Assembly (NCBI RefSeq): GCF_024323335.1
Contig: NC_066579.1
Coordinates: forward strand, 253,511,575-253,575,574
Direction of reading: 5' to 3'
Source: Lathyrus oleraceus
Lineage: Eukaryota; Streptophyta; Magnoliopsida; Fabales; Fabaceae
Length of the DNA: 64,000 nucleotides
The notes below the pieces were generated by a model. The model was not told where the DNA came from. It saw nothing but the letters and a program-made list of their open reading frames with translations, and did not search any database. Below are positions 23,275 through 36,286 of the stretch, piece after piece. Every line of letters starts with the position of its first letter. Position 1 is the stretch's first letter. The position numbers and the translations under genes were made by a program.

Positions 23275-24116
23275 GTAGTCTTCAGTGGGTTTAGCCTACT
23301 TTTTGTGTGTATATATTTGTGTATATGTGATTTTTATATATATGTATGTGTGATATAATCTGCTTGTTGTGCTTGGTGATCTCTGAGTTGTGAGATAAAT
23401 TCTAACCCAAACTTGAGTGCAATTAAGATAGGAGGATGGTATAGTCATGTTCGTCTTTTGTGGAGTAGTCCTTAACAAGTTGGCTTGAGATCCATCTGCT
23501 CAGTGGAGACTCTTTTAGATTTGGAACTGTCACACAAGTGTTTGTGGTTAGGCATTACTATCTCTAATTTGAGTCTGAGAAGCTGAGGACCGTAGAACAT
23601 TTACCCCCTCTTGGCCTATTTAGGACGTAGTGCGGAAACTGTTAAAGTGTAGACTTGATAATAGTTGTTACGCGATACTACACTCAAACGAGTTTCTCTT
23701 GAGAATATTATGGGTCGATGAGTCAGTCATCTTAACCTGTAATATCCGATAGATGGAATTAAGACTCTGGGAACTTTTTAGAACATGATCTACAGGTTTT
23801 ATCCTTAGTTCACTCCTTTGGGATGGTTCTTACCCAGACTCCATGCTCGTGATTTACAACAAACCCTTGATTCTTGGTTTATCCAATCAAGTCTTGTCAA
23901 TATCAATGGAACTTGGGTGTTGCTAAGGTGTAAACCATAATCCACCAAAATGGATGATTGATCTTGACAATGACTTGATTCATCCCTTGACCTTTGTTTT
24001 CCTTGTGTGTGATCCCTTATTTCTGATTGTTGCATTCATGCATTCATGCGCATCATAACATTCATAACACGAAAATTTTAAGGAACTAAGGTGTCATTTG
24101 CAAATATTGTCAGACC
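23275..24116 (+). other. Ogre-2 leader, non-coding
   Basis: Untranslated leader matching that of Ogre-1. I see no supported gene. Confidence 0.6.
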
Positions 24117-25616
24117 ATGGATTGTGGACGAAGGAACACTAAGAAGTACAATTTCAGATGTCCCGACTTGAAAGAGTTAAGGAAGTTATCATATTTTGTA
24201 TTAGATCCCTTGGACTTCAAACAACGTCATGGGAAGCTTTTGTCCATCTTGTCTACTGATGTGGTTGAAGGACTCTTGAGTGTATTGGTGCAGTTCTATG
24301 ATCCTCTCTACCATTGTTTCACTTTCCCAGATTTTCAGCTCGTGCCTACATTGGAGGAGTATTCTCATCTCTTGAGGATACCTATTTCTAGTAGAGTGCC
24401 TTTTAGTGGATTGGAGGAGATTCCCCGATCTAATCTTATTGCTGAAGCTCTTCACTTGAAGAAGTCTGAGATAGAGATTCATTGGGTGAAGAAAGGAGGA
24501 TTGTTTGGGTTTCTATCTGATTTCCTCATCAAGGAAGCTACTGCCTTTGCTCAAGTCGGTAGTGTGGACGCTTTTGAAGCTATCTTTGTCTTGCTCATTT
24601 ATGGCTTAGATTTGTTCCCTAACATTGACGATTTTGTTGATGTTAACGCCATTAGACTTTTCTTGATTGGAAATCCTATGCTTACTTTGTTGGGTGATAT
24701 GTATTTCTCTTTGCATCTATGGAATTCTAAGGGTGGTGGATTTATCATTTGTTGCATTCCTCTTCCGTACAAGTGGTTTATTTCGCACTTGCCTCAGACA
24801 CCTGCTTTTGTGGAAAACAAACAATGTCTAAGGTGGTCTCAGAGACTTATGTCTCTCACTAATGATGATATAGTTTGGTATGATCCTTCTTTGGGCAGTT
24901 TGGATATTATTGATTGTTGTGGTGAATTCTCTAATGTGCCTCTCATTGGTACACAAGGAGGAATTAACTACAACCCTTCTTTGGATCGTCGTCAACTTGG
25001 GTTCCCCTTGAGAGACAAGCCTAATAACACTTTGTTATAAGGTCTTTTCTATCAAGAGGGCAAAGATCCCCAAAATTTGAAGCAGAAGATTGTGCATGCT
25101 TGGCATAATGTGCATAGGAAAGGAAGATCCGAGCTTGGTCCATGCAATTGTGTAGCTTTGGAGGCTTACACTCTTTGGGTGAAGAAGAGAGATTTGGAGT
25201 TGAAGATGCCTTATCCTTGAGAAAGACCTATGTCTATGGTGGTGGTTGAGCCATTAACTCTCCCTAACCAAGATGTAGAGGAGTTGGAAGACGCGCTCGT
25301 CAAGATGAAGAAACAAAAAGGACATGTGGGAGAGTGTTTCCGTGCTTTGAGCAAAAAGCATGAAGAGTTGCAGTTGGAGTCTAAGGACAAAGATGCACTC
25401 ATCGAGTTACTTGAAGACCGAGTGACGAAGAGATAGAGGGAGCCAGAGGTTTCATCTTCTAGCATGCCTCAACCTTCTGTTGCTTGGAAGAAGATTGTTG
25501 ATCGGCTTGTCCTCGAGAAGAATCAAATGAAGGCTTCTTTTGAGACCGAGATCCGTCGCATCCGAAGGAAGTACGCACCTTCAGCCATATCTTCTGAAGT
25601 TGTTAGGGATCCTTAG
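24117..25616 (+). pseudogene. Ogre ORF1 (Ogre-2 copy), three stops
   Basis: About 500 codons in a single frame without frameshifts, from ATG 24117 (MDCGRRNTKKY) to TAG 25614-25616. It is broken only by stops at 25038-25040, 25218-25220 and 25434-25436. The first 300 codons form the conserved ORF1 domain (LDPLDFKQRHGK, FPNIDDFVDVNAIRLFLIGNP, PYKWFISHLP). The end is a predicted coiled coil (25260-25440) and a basic C-terminus. Its role in the Ogre cycle is not known. Since the other breaks in this element are severe, it is treated as a decayed gene, although it is the best ORF1 copy in the window. Confidence 0.85.
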
Positions 25617-25726
25617 GATGACTAGCCTCCTTTTCTCTTGAATTTTTTATTTGGTTTCTGAAATTGTACTCAATGTAATCCTTCCAATTATATAAATGAA
25701 AAAGAGATTTTAGTCATGTAAATTGT

Positions 25727-25893
<167 letters not shown>

Positions 25894-25986
25894 CGAATGA
25901 TATAGAAAGTTCCTTGAAAACAAAAATAAATAATCAAGCATTGCATTTCATGCATCATTTGCATAAGTAGGTTTCTCTTTCGCCAG

Positions 25987-28978
25987 ATGTCTCATTGGTG
26001 TTTCTTCTGTGCTTTAGCCAAGCTGACTCATCGGTACAACACCTGCACCAATCATCTCAGAATTATGGAGCATCTAGAGCAAGAGAACAGAGAGCTGAAG
26101 GACGAGATCGCCTGCCTGACTGCCATGATGGAGTCAGTTCTTGCTGCTCAGAGTCAATCTTCTCCAATGCCTGCAACTCCTCCTACGAGGACAATTATTT
26201 CAGAGGTGGCTACCTCTACCATGCCTGCTGCTACCGCTTATTTCGCGCCTACTATGCCTACCGGATTCCCGTGGGGAATGCCGTCCAACTTTATGCCATA
26301 AGGCTTTGCGCCTACTTTTGCTTCCATGTCGGCATCTAGCCCGGTCATGTCTGTGCCACCTCCCGTTGTGCGCACCATACCTTGTGTAGAGGACACCATT
26401 TATCACTCCGAGTCATCTGAGGGTCTGGATGTATACGAGAAAATGGATGAAATGAAAGATCAGTTTCTTGAGTTACGCAAGGAATTGAAGACGCTAAGGG
26501 GTAAGGATTTGTTTGGAAAGAGTGTTGCTGAGTTGTGTTTAGTGCTCAACGTCAAGATCCCGGTGAAGTTCAAAGTGCTTGACTTTGAAAAGTATAAGGG
26601 GAATACTTGTTCGCTCAGTCATCTAGTAATGTATGCTCGCAAGATGTCTACTCGGACCGACAATGATCAACTGTTGATTCATTATTTGTAGCACAGTTTG
26701 ACCAGTGTTGCACTCTGTTGGTATATGTGGTTGGATAGTGCCAGCATTCGTACTTTCAATGACTAGGGAGAGGCTTTTGTCAAGCAGTATAAGTATAACT
26801 TGGACATGGAGCCTGATAGAGATTAGCTGAGGTCTATGTCTCAGAAGGATAAGTATACGTTTAAAGAGTATGCGCAGAGATGAAGGGAATTGGCTGCCCA
26901 GATCACTCCTCCTTTGGAGGAAAAAGAGATGACAAAGATCTTTCTAAAAACTATGGGTTCATTTTATTATGAACGAATGATTGCTAGTGCCCCCAGTGAC
27001 TTTATTGAAATGGTAAACATGGGGATGAGGATTGAGGAAGGATTCTGAGAGGGACGTTTGTCGAAAGATGAGGCATCGACAAGTAAGAGATATGGCAGCA
27101 ATTTCAACAAGAAAAAGGACAATGAAGCGAATGCAATAAGCAGTGGGAGGAAGAGGAGGCCTCAGATCAGAAGGAATTCAACATCTCGTCAACATCACCA
27201 TCAAGTATCTTCTTTTATTCCGGTTTTTCCTAATCAACAACCACAACATCAACAACAACAACCGCAATAATGAACAAACACCTCCAAGAACAACACTACC
27301 AACAATCATCATCAATAAAACTTTGATAGGAAGAAGGTCTCTTTCGACCCAATTCCCATGTCTTATGCAGAATTGTATCCATCCTTGGTTCTCAAAAACC
27401 TAATCCAACCGAGAAATCCGCCGCAGATTCCAGACCCACTTCCATGGTGGTACAAGCCTGAGCTCAGTAGTGCTTTTCATCAAGGAGCACCCGGACATGA
27501 TATCAAGAACTCTTTTCCGCTCAAGTATGAGGTTCAAAAGCTGATGAAGAGTGGAATGGTGTCATTCGAGGACCGTGCGCCGAATGTGAAAGCAAATCCG
27601 TTGCCCGCCCATGGGAACTCTTCTGTGAATATTGTGGACGGTTGTCCTAGGGAGTTTAAAGTTTTTTATGTGCGTTTTATCAGGAGGTCCTTGGTGCATA
27701 TGCATAAGGATGTTTGTTTGGTGAGTTATTGTGAGCATGACCATGATGGTTGTGCTATTTGTAGTATTAACCCGAGGGGTTGTGAAATTGTGGAAAGGGA
27801 CATCCAACAACTGATGGATGAAGGCAGGATTCAAATTGTTCAATCTCGTCATGTAGATGACGATGTAAATGCCATAGTTCCCATTTTCAAGAAGCCAGAG
27901 AGATTGGTAATCCAGTACGACAGCAACAATAGTAGCAACGTCAGCAATAGATCAATATCGTCGTTGGTTATACCGTTAACGGGCCCAGTCCTGTATTCTT
28001 CTGATAAAGTTGTTCCGTATCAGTATAATGCTACAATGATAGAGGGTGGTCAAGGGGTTCCATTGCCGACGACTAACTCTGTGGTGAGCATTGCTGATGT
28101 TACCAAGGTGACCCGTAGTGGTCGTGTGTTTGGGCCGGGGTTCCCAAAAGATAAGGAAGAATTAGTTGTAAGTATGAAGGTGGAAGTGCCAGTTGAAGAT
28201 CTAGTTGGTGTTTCAAAGGTTAAGTCTGGTGAATCCAGCGATTTGAAAGCTAACAATGATGATGAGGTACTCCAGTTAATCAAGAGAAGTGAGTTCAATG
28301 TGGTGGAGCGGCTGCTCCGAACCCCCTCAAAAATCTCAGTGTTGTCTCTGCTCATGTATTCTGAAGCGCACAGAGAAGCACTGCAGAGAGTTCTAGAACA
28401 AGATTTTGTAGAACATGATGTTACAGTAGACTAATTTGATCATATTGTGGCTAACATCACTTCTTGCAATAATCTCAACTTATGTGATGAAGAACTCCCC
28501 GAGGAGGGCAGAAATCATAATCTGGCTTTGCACATTTCTATGAATTGCAAAGAGGATGCTTTGTCAAATGTGCTTGTTGACCCTGGGTCGTCACTGAATA
28601 TGATACCGAAGTCAACTCTGTCAAAGCTGTCATATCAAGGAATGCCTATGAGGTATAGCGGTGTAATAGTCAAGGTGTTTGATGGTCCGCGCAAAACGGT
28701 TATTGGTGAAGTGGACCTTCCAGTTAAGATAGGTCTGATGATTTTCAAAATACTTTTAAAGTAATGGATATCCACCGGGCCTATAATTGCTTGTTGGGAA
28801 GGCCATGGATTCATGAGGTAGGAGTTGTTACCTCCACCTTGCATCAGAAACTCAAATTTGTGAAAAATGGAAAGCTAGTGATTGTTGGTGGAGAGAAGAC
28901 GATGTTGGTTAACCATTTATCATCTTTCTCTTACGTGGAAGCTAAGGATGAGGTTGGAACTCAGTTCCAGGCCTTATC
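25987..28978 (+). pseudogene. Ogre-2 gag-protease, broken
   Basis: Same order as in Ogre-1: coiled-coil N-terminus, Pro-rich part, gag core (about 26470-27050), Gln-rich part, HQGAPG region, protease. Stops include 26299, 26689, 26766, 26824, 26881, 27046, 27268 and 28432, with a frameshift near 28735. The longest intact stretch is 27358-28434 (about 358 codons). The protease active site reads DPGSS (28579-28593), so the catalytic Thr is lost as well. The zinc-knuckle Cys positions flanking HQGAPG are Ser. The frame runs to about 28978, where sequence jumps into the middle of RT. Confidence 0.85.
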
Positions 28979-31697
28979 TATAGAGTGATGCCTTTCGGTC
29001 TAAATAATGCTGGTGCGACTTACCAGAGAGCAATGACTACTCTTTTTCATGATATGATTCATAAAGAGATTGAAGTATATGTAGATGGCATGACTGTTAA
29101 ATTAATTGATGAAAAGGAACATGTTGAGCATTTGTTGAAGCTATTCCAGGGTTTAAGGAAGTATAAACTCCGCTTGAATCCCAATAAGTGTACTTTTGGT
29201 GTTCGTTCTGGTAAATTGTTGGGCTTTATAGTCAGCGAGAAGGGTATTGAAGTTGATCCTGCCAAGGTCAAAGCAATACAAGAGATGCCTGCGCCCAAAA
29301 CTGAGAAGTAAGTCAGAGGTTTTCTCGGCCGCTTAAATTATATTTCTAGATTCATTTCCCACATGACTGCTACATGTGCGCCTATATTTAAGCTTCTTCA
29401 GAAAGATCAGTCTTGTGATTGGACCGAAGACTGCCAAAAAGCTTTTGACAGTATCAAAGAATATTTGCTTGAACCTCCGATTTTGTCTCCACCTGTTGAA
29501 GGAAGATCGTTGATCATGTATCTGATTATGCTCGAAGATAGTATGGGTTGTGTTCTAGGTCAGCAAGATGAGACTAGAAAGAAAGAATTTGCGATCTACC
29601 ACCTCAGTAAGAAGTTCACCGACTGTGAGACTCGGCATTCTATGTTTGAGAAGACTTATTCACATTGGCTTGGGCTGCTAAGCGTCTGCGTCAGTATATG
29701 TTGAATCATACCACTTGGTTGATACCCAAAATGGATCCAATCAAGTATATATTTGAGAAGTCTGCTTTAACTGGGAGGATTGCCCGTTGGCAGATGTTGT
29801 TATCAGAGTATGATATCGAATACCGATCTCAGAAAGCGATCAAAGGTAGTATCTTGGCTGACCATTTGGTTCACCAACCAATTTAAGATTACCAGTCAGT
29901 GCAGTATGACTTTCTTGATGAAGAGATTTTGTACTTGAAAATGAAAGATTGTGATGAACCATTGCTTGAAGAATGGCTAGAACCTGGTTCTTGTTGGGGC
30001 ATGGTATTTGATGGAGCTGTTAATCAATATGGAAATGGCATTGGGGTAGTGATCATTACTCCTCAAGGCACACATCTACCATTTACAACTAGATTGACTT
30101 TCAAGTGTACAAAAAATATGGAAGAATATGAAGCTTGCATTATGGGGCTCGAAGAGGCCATGAATCTCAGAATCAAGTATTTGGATGTCTTTGGAGATTC
30201 AGCTTTTGTTGTGAATCAGATCAAAGGTGAATGGGAGACAAATCAACCCAGTTTAATACCATATAGAGATTATGCGAGGAGGATTTCAACTTTCTTTACA
30301 AAAGTTGAGTTTTATCATATCCCTCGAGATGAAAACCGGATGGCAGATGCTCTTGCAACGTTGGCATCAATGATTGTAGTGGAGTATTGGAATGAAGTTC
30401 CTAATTTGTCTGTGATGCGTCTTGATAGGCCAACTCATGTGTTTGCTATTGAAGAAATCAAAGACGAGAAGCCGTGGTATTACGACACCAAATGTTTCCT
30501 CCAAAGTCAGATTTATCCGCTTGGGGCATATTTGAAAGATAAGAAGACTTTAAGAAGATTAGCCGGTAATTTCTACTTGAATGGTGATATACTGTACAAG
30601 AGAAACTTCGACATGGTTCTGCTCAGATGTGTGGATAGACATGAAGCACACTTGTTGATAACTGAAGTGCATGAAGGTTTCTTTGGTACTCATTCCAATG
30701 GACATGCAATGGTGAAGAAGATGTTGCAAGCAGGTTACTATTGGCTGACAATGGAATCTGACTGTTGCAAGTTTATGAAGAAATGTCACAAGTGTCGCTG
30801 ATAAGATTCATGTTCCTCCGACACTTTTGAATGTTATCTCTTCCCCATGGCCCTTCTCCATGTGGGGGATTGATATGATTGGGATGATTAAAAGCAAAGC
30901 TTCGAATTGACATCGTTTCATTTTGGTGGCAATTGATTACTTCACAAAATGGGTTGAAGCGACATCATACGCAAATGTAACCAAGCAAGTTGTTTGATAA
31001 GTTTATCAAGAATCATATTATATGTCGTTATGGTGTGCCAAGTAAGATCATTACTGATAATGGATCGAACTTGAATAACAATATGGTGGAAGCTTTTTGT
31101 AAAGACTTCAAGATTGTACATCATAATTCTTCTCCCTAGAGACCCAAAGTGAATGGGGCTATTGAAGCTGCGAATAAAAACATTAAGAAGATTATTCAGA
31201 AGATGGTTGTCACGTACAAAGATTGGCATGAGATGCTCCAATTTGCTTTGCATGGGTATCGTAAATCCATCCGCACTTCAACAGGGGAAACCCCTTTCTC
31301 ACTTGTGTATGGTATGGAAGCAGTGCTCCCCGTAGAGGTTGAGATTCCTTCATTGCGCGTGCTCATGGAAGCCATGTTGACTGAGGCTGAGTGGTGTCAG
31401 ACCAGGTTTGATAAGCTGAATATGATTGAAGAGAAGAGACTGACTGCCATGTGTCATGGTCAGTTATATCAGGAGAGGATGAAAAAAGCTTTTGATAAGA
31501 AGGTCAGCCCTCGAGAGTTCAGAGAAGGTGACCTTGTGCTCAAGAAGATCTTATCATTCAAACCATATTCTAGGGGAAAATGGACTCCTAATTATGAAGG
31601 CACATATGTTGTTAAGAGAGCCTTTTCAGGTGGTGCTCTGATTCTTACAACTATGGATGGTGAAGAGTTCACTCGTCCCGTGAACGCAACTCGCTAA
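28979..31697 (+). pseudogene. Ogre-2 RT (partial), dual RNase H and integrase
   Basis: It starts inside RT at VMPFGLNNAGATYQRAM; the N-terminal half of RT is deleted. The RT metal site reads YVDG (29078-29089) in place of YVDD. The RNase H region continues to about 29890, with a TAA at 29309 and a frameshift near 29665. A second, Tat-specific RNase H follows (about 29980-30370): WGMVFDGA, EEYEAC, FGDSA and ENRMADALA carry the acidic residues. Integrase has the HHCC finger (about 30640-30800), then a small deletion shifts frame at 30800. The core shows D 30872, D 31056 and E 31164, and a long C-terminal part ends at TAA 31695-31697. A TAG precedes the Glu motif. It is inactive. Confidence 0.9.
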
Positions 31698-32250
31698 GTT
31701 GAAAACCCGAAAGGGCGGCTTAGGCAAAAATGAGCGTCTCGGTGGATTGAAAACCCGAAAGGGCGGTCCAGGCAAAAGTTAGAGACATAAAAAAAATCCC
31801 GATAAGTTGAGTACCCCACCTTGGGGAAACTTATTCAAAAATTAGGGATTGTGGCAAGTAACTGCAGTCTGCTGATCGTCCAGTTTTGGAGAGATTTTTT
31901 TGAGCACAAGGGTTGACGTCGATTCATCATCCCAGCTGCGGACAAGAGCACAGTGAATGTCAAGAGTTGGTAGAAGGATTAAGGATCATTTGTATTCAAT
32001 GTAACCCTTTCCCATGTAAATTACCATTTTCAACTTTGTAAAAATCTATGGAGTCTTGTCATTTACAGAATACCATCCCATTAAATAAAGTTGAGCTTTT
32101 GTCCAATTGTTTCTACTCTTATTTACTTCAGCCAGTAGTTTAAATTTTATTATGATCATTTTAAAAATTTAAATTTTTTTAATCAAAATATTTTTCTTAA
32201 ACACATATAAAAATAAGAAATTTTCAAAGCAAATAAAAAAAGGAAGTATC
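31698..32250 (+). other. Ogre-2 3' UTR start with post-pol motif
   Basis: Directly after integrase lies the block GGCGGCTTAGGCAAAAATGA ... GGCGGTCCAGGCAAAAGTTA (31712-31782). The same type of block follows integrase in D and gag in C. The rest is non-coding and AT-rich, and ends where C is inserted. Confidence 0.65.
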
Positions 32251-32898
32251 TGTCACACCCTGATTTTGACCTTAAATCACGGATTCCGTACATTCATCAT
32301 AGTTGTCACATCTCTACATAGCATACCATGCATTCCATACCGCATAGTGCCTAGAATATCAGTCGAAATAATTTTTTCGGATCTACAGATAAACCAGTTG
32401 AATTAATCGACGGATGTGCGTCAAATAAGTGGACGAAAATTTTTAAAATCAAGCTTCCAGACATCAGATTTATTAATCATTTGTTTCGCGTATTTTAATC
32501 TGGTATGCTCGATTTATTTTTTAACTAATTTTTCGGCCACTTTTTGATCAGCTCGAGCCTGTTTAACCGGTCAAAATTTATTTCAAAATTAAAAGAAACG
32601 ATGTATTTTTCCAATAAGTTTATTTCGCACTGATCATTTTGGTGCATTCAGTTTAATTTTTCGAGCACTTTTACACCCGATTTTTATTGATTTTGAGTCC
32701 ATTTATTTTTATCTCTTTGTCAACGTATTCATAAAAAATAAATAGGATTAAATGTGATTTTATTTCGATATTATTTCGATTAATTTTAAGTGTTTGATTC
32801 TATGTGGATTAATTAGTTTTTAATTTATTTTTATCTTGTAATTATCCAAAAGGGTAATATTGGTATTTTGAAAAAATATTAAAACCCAGTGTTACCGC

Positions 32899-32906
32899 TA
32901 TATAAG
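32899..32906 (+). promoter_or_regulatory. TATA box of C LTR
   Basis: TATATAAG, preserved in the 3' LTR at 57971-57978. About 650 bp into the LTR. Confidence 0.6.
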
Positions 32907-33346
32907 CCAATGTATAAGGACGAAGACCTGAAGAAATCCACACGCGGCTCATATAGATACGTGATCCATTTGTTTTAAAAGAAAAAACAGATTATTGTCT
33001 ATGGATTGCAACAATAGAACTTTAAAAAAGAGAAACTCTGAAATCCTATCTTCACTTTCCATATTTTATCACTTTTTCATGCCTCCTCAAAAAATACATA
33101 TTCCATCTCTAACTTTTTTTCTTCATTTCAAACCAATACTCCCTCTTTACTCACACAAACCCACTTTCATTTTTATTTTATAAGTTTTGATTTGCAAAAC
33201 AAATCATATATCGGGTTGCTATTGTTTAATTTCATTGTGTTGCGATCTCGAAGTTAAAATTCAATTTAACTTTTGAAAATCGTTCGAACGCATAAATTAT
33301 GTTTCTCGGCTTCTTATATAGTGATTCATACATGAGTCTACTTTAA

Positions 33347-33351
33347 GTTAG
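33347..33351 (+). repeat. Target-site duplication GTTAG, left of D
   Basis: Identical to 44221-44225 on the right of D. The uninterrupted site in C's 3' LTR reads AAGTTAGCTTAG (58426-58437 region), with a single GTTAG. Confidence 0.95.
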
Positions 33352-33666
33352 TGTCATACCCCAAAATTTGCCCATTAATATTTCAAGACATTTTTCAGGG
33401 GCATTCCGACTCATTTTATGGCACTGATCTTAAAGGGACAAAGGCCCAGCTCACGAATGGCCCAATCCAGAAAATGGCCCAAACTGGCTTGTTCGCTACA
33501 CGCTCGCCTAGCGAACGTTACGTTCGCTACACGCTCGCCTAGCGAACGTTCGCTACACGCTCGCCTAGCGAAGCAAACATTCGCTACCAGCTCGCCTAGC
33601 GAGGCTGACAGACAACAAAAAATTTCGGGCTTCGTTCTGAGCCCATTAGGTCATGAAAAAGAGCAT

Positions 33667-33674
33667 TATAAATA
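33667..33674 (+). promoter_or_regulatory. TATA box of D 5' LTR
   Basis: TATAAATA, 315 bp into the LTR. The same box is at 42491-42498 in the 3' LTR. Confidence 0.65.
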
Positions 33675-35325
33675 CCAGCACTTCAGTAATGAAAAGGGAG
33701 GACGAAAAACAGAGGGAGACAGACGAAAACCCTGGCACAAAAACCCTGGAGGCTACTTTAGAAACCCTGAAGGCCGCTCCTCCGCTCCGAAGCTACCACC
33801 GCCCAACTCAATCCGGCTCGCCAATTCAAGGTTGCAATTCGATTGCAAACAGGTTTGCATTACTATTATCGCTTTATTTTCTTAATTTGCATGTGATACC
33901 GCTTTATGTTCTTAACTTGCATGTGATATTATAATTGAATTCATAAACATATTTGAGGTTTTGCATGTGAATTTAAGTGTGCCTGAATATTGTGAATGCT
34001 GAACCGTATAATTATGTGTTGGATGCCATAAGCCATGCCGCAGGTTGAAGTCATACTGTTCTGAAATTCAAAACCCGCAGCCGCTCGCTAGCACATCGCT
34101 AAGCGAGCATGTAGCGAGTATTCGCTAGGCCCTCGCTAGGCGAGGCAGAGGCGAACGGGACAGTCGCTAATATTTTGTTTGTTATGTCCTATGCGTATCT
34201 GATCTATTCTATGTTAATTATGCACTGTTTTGCCTGACATTCATGCTGCTGTATTTTCTTTTGCGGTGTAATCTTCGATTACACCCCGATTTGGTATTCT
34301 AACCCGTTTGCTGAATTTTGCCAAGGTTCACATGTCCCAGGAAAAGATTGCCGTTAGGTCTTCCACTTTATTTGTGGGATACCCTTGTGGAGACTCACCC
34401 TAAATTGCTTAATTAATTTTAATGTGTTAATTTTAATAATTAATTTTAATAATTAATTTTAATGTATTAATTTTAATGTATTATTTTTAATGTATTGATT
34501 TTAATATGGAGGCTCGTCCTAATTACCTAATTGACTTTAAAATATTGCCTTTAAATAAGTGATCTTGGACCTCTCTTTGCTGCCCTACGGTATTACGGTA
34601 TAACGGTCATGTCCCGCGAATGTAGGGATACACTTAGCAAAGACCCTTCGATTAAATCATCATAAAATAAATCATAGTCCCTCGGATGTTGCCTTCGAAA
34701 ATACGATTTTGTCCCTCGATGACCCTTCGGTGTAGCCTACGGTTAAATGATGATCGTCCCTTCGAATGCTAAGGTATCCTTACAAATGTTGCCTTCAATG
34801 ACCAATCGATGACCCTACGGTGACCCTTAAACATCCAAAGGGTAAGATTACTTACTTCTCAATAGTAAGGACAGTTTTACCCTCATAAGGATAGGAAATG
34901 CCCATAACGACCTCAGGAAGGTATAACTCTCAATTACTGGATCATAACCTAAAACATTTTCCACCCCTCACACTTTACACTTTACAAATCCTAGAAAATC
35001 ACCACTTGGTATACATTCATACTAGAATCATTACCAAGTTACATTTTTCTAAACCGTTTTCAAAATCAAACGAGATAAATACTTTGTATACATTCATACG
35101 AGAATCATTACAAAGTTAAACTCTCTTTTCGAAACATTTTTTAAGCAACTCACCGACACTTTTCAGACAAAAATATAAGTGATCCAGTAATTAAGAGCCC
35201 ATGGATAACCATGGATACAAAGGGTGCTAACACCTTCCCTTTGTATAATGTACCTCCCGAACCCAAAATCTATTGAGGTCTTTCCTGTTCTTTTCCACCT
35301 TTCCTTATTGGATAAAAGAAAAGTC

Positions 35326-35337
35326 GGTGGCGACTCT
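35326..35337 (+). promoter_or_regulatory. PBS-like word in D 5' LTR
   Basis: GGTGGCGACTCT, ten bases of which (TGGCGACTCT) equal the first ten of the primer site 73 bases downstream. Also at 44150-44161 in the 3' LTR. Confidence 0.65.
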
Positions 35338-35400
35338 TGCTATCCGCGACATTGCGATAAAAAGCAAAACACCCCAAGTCAGTTCACCGTATGACAGAAC

Positions 35401-35418
35401 TGGCGACTCTGCTGGGGA
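35401..35418 (+). promoter_or_regulatory. Primer-binding site of D
   Basis: TGGCGACTCTGCTGGGGA, four bases after the LTR end and identical to that of Ogre-2. Consistent with tRNA-Arg. Confidence 0.85.
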
Positions 35419-36286
35419 CACTTTAAAAAGAGAGGTTACCTTAAAAACAAGATCACTTATTCCAAATTGTCTGATTTACTTTTAAGGGATTGCTTGGGTA
35501 TTTTTGAGTGAAAGATCCTACACCCGGATCTAGTGTACCTTAGGTAAGTAGCAATAGATCATCGCGACTATCTGGCGTATACTGGAATGGTTAAAATGAT
35601 GGCTACGGTTAATGTGACACTTTGGATGTCCTGATGTTCCTCATGTTCACTTGAGGAAAAATTTGGCATTCGCGTGGTGTCATCAAAGCATTAACCAGAC
35701 CTTTAGAACCCTAATTGACTCATCCTAGCCATTAGAAAGTAGTGAGATAACTGACTTCGGTTCCGACTGGGGTTGGTTGAGACTCGATACTACACTCTTT
35801 GAGATTGGACTTTAGGGAAGCTTTGGTCAACCACTTGGTGTTGCACTGAAGTGGACTTAAAAGAAGGTCAATGATTGGAGATCCTTCTAGAACCCGGTTA
35901 CTATTCTAGGACAGGTTGAACCAACTAAACTTCAGTGGGGAGGGTACTTACCTATGGAACTCATGCAAGCCTTAAAACCTAGGAATGATGGTTGTGTGAC
36001 TTGCTTGTGCTTGTTATTTATTTAACCTCATAACATCATAACATCATAACATCATGACATCATAACATTGAACTAACCATTTCAAGGACTTAGGGATTTA
36101 ACTTTGCTCTGTTTTGTATGAAAAAAAAAACAAAAAAAAACAAAAAAAAGTTTCCCTTTTCGGTAGTTTATGCAAAGTTAAATTCCAAAAGGCCTTGAAA
36201 ACATTTCATGCATTGCATAGCATAACATAGCATAACAGGTACTCTAAAGGGATCAGTGTTCTCACGGTTTTCTTCCACACAGAAAA
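35419..36286 (+). other. D leader, non-coding
   Basis: Leader before gag. It contains repeated CATAACAT words (36028-36067) and an A-rich tract (36120-36150). No gene supported. Confidence 0.6.

Larger units (their letters stand above)
32251..33351 (+). repeat. C 5' LTR, first part
   Basis: Starts TGTCACACCCTGATTTTGAC and matches 57336-58436. It is interrupted at GTTAG (33347-33351) by element D and continues at 44226. It contains a TATA box at 32899. The 62-codon frame at 32995-33183 is present in both LTRs but changes at five of 62 residues, as expected for non-coding DNA. Confidence 0.85.
33352..35396 (+). repeat. D 5' LTR (2045 bp)
   Basis: TGTCATACC ... GTATGACA, with inverted ends TGTCAT/ATGACA. 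It contains three tandem units of the CGCTACACGCTCGCCTAGCG type near 33490-33600, a second cluster of CTCGCTAGGCGAG-like palindromes near 34083-34150, a TATA box at 33667, GGGTGCTAACACCTTCCCTT at 35222-35241 and the PBS-like word at 35326. The 155-codon ORF 33418-33885 is chance coding of these repeats. Confidence 0.95.

Noticed and set aside
32995..33183. 62-codon ORF present in both C LTRs (also 58067-58255)
   Set aside because: Five of 62 residues differ between copies of the same LTR, with no sign of constraint; it has no recognisable domain.
33418..33885. 155-codon ORF in the D 5' LTR
   Set aside because: It lies in the promoter and repeat region of an LTR, includes three copies of the 26-bp unit, and is not open over the same length in the 3' LTR.
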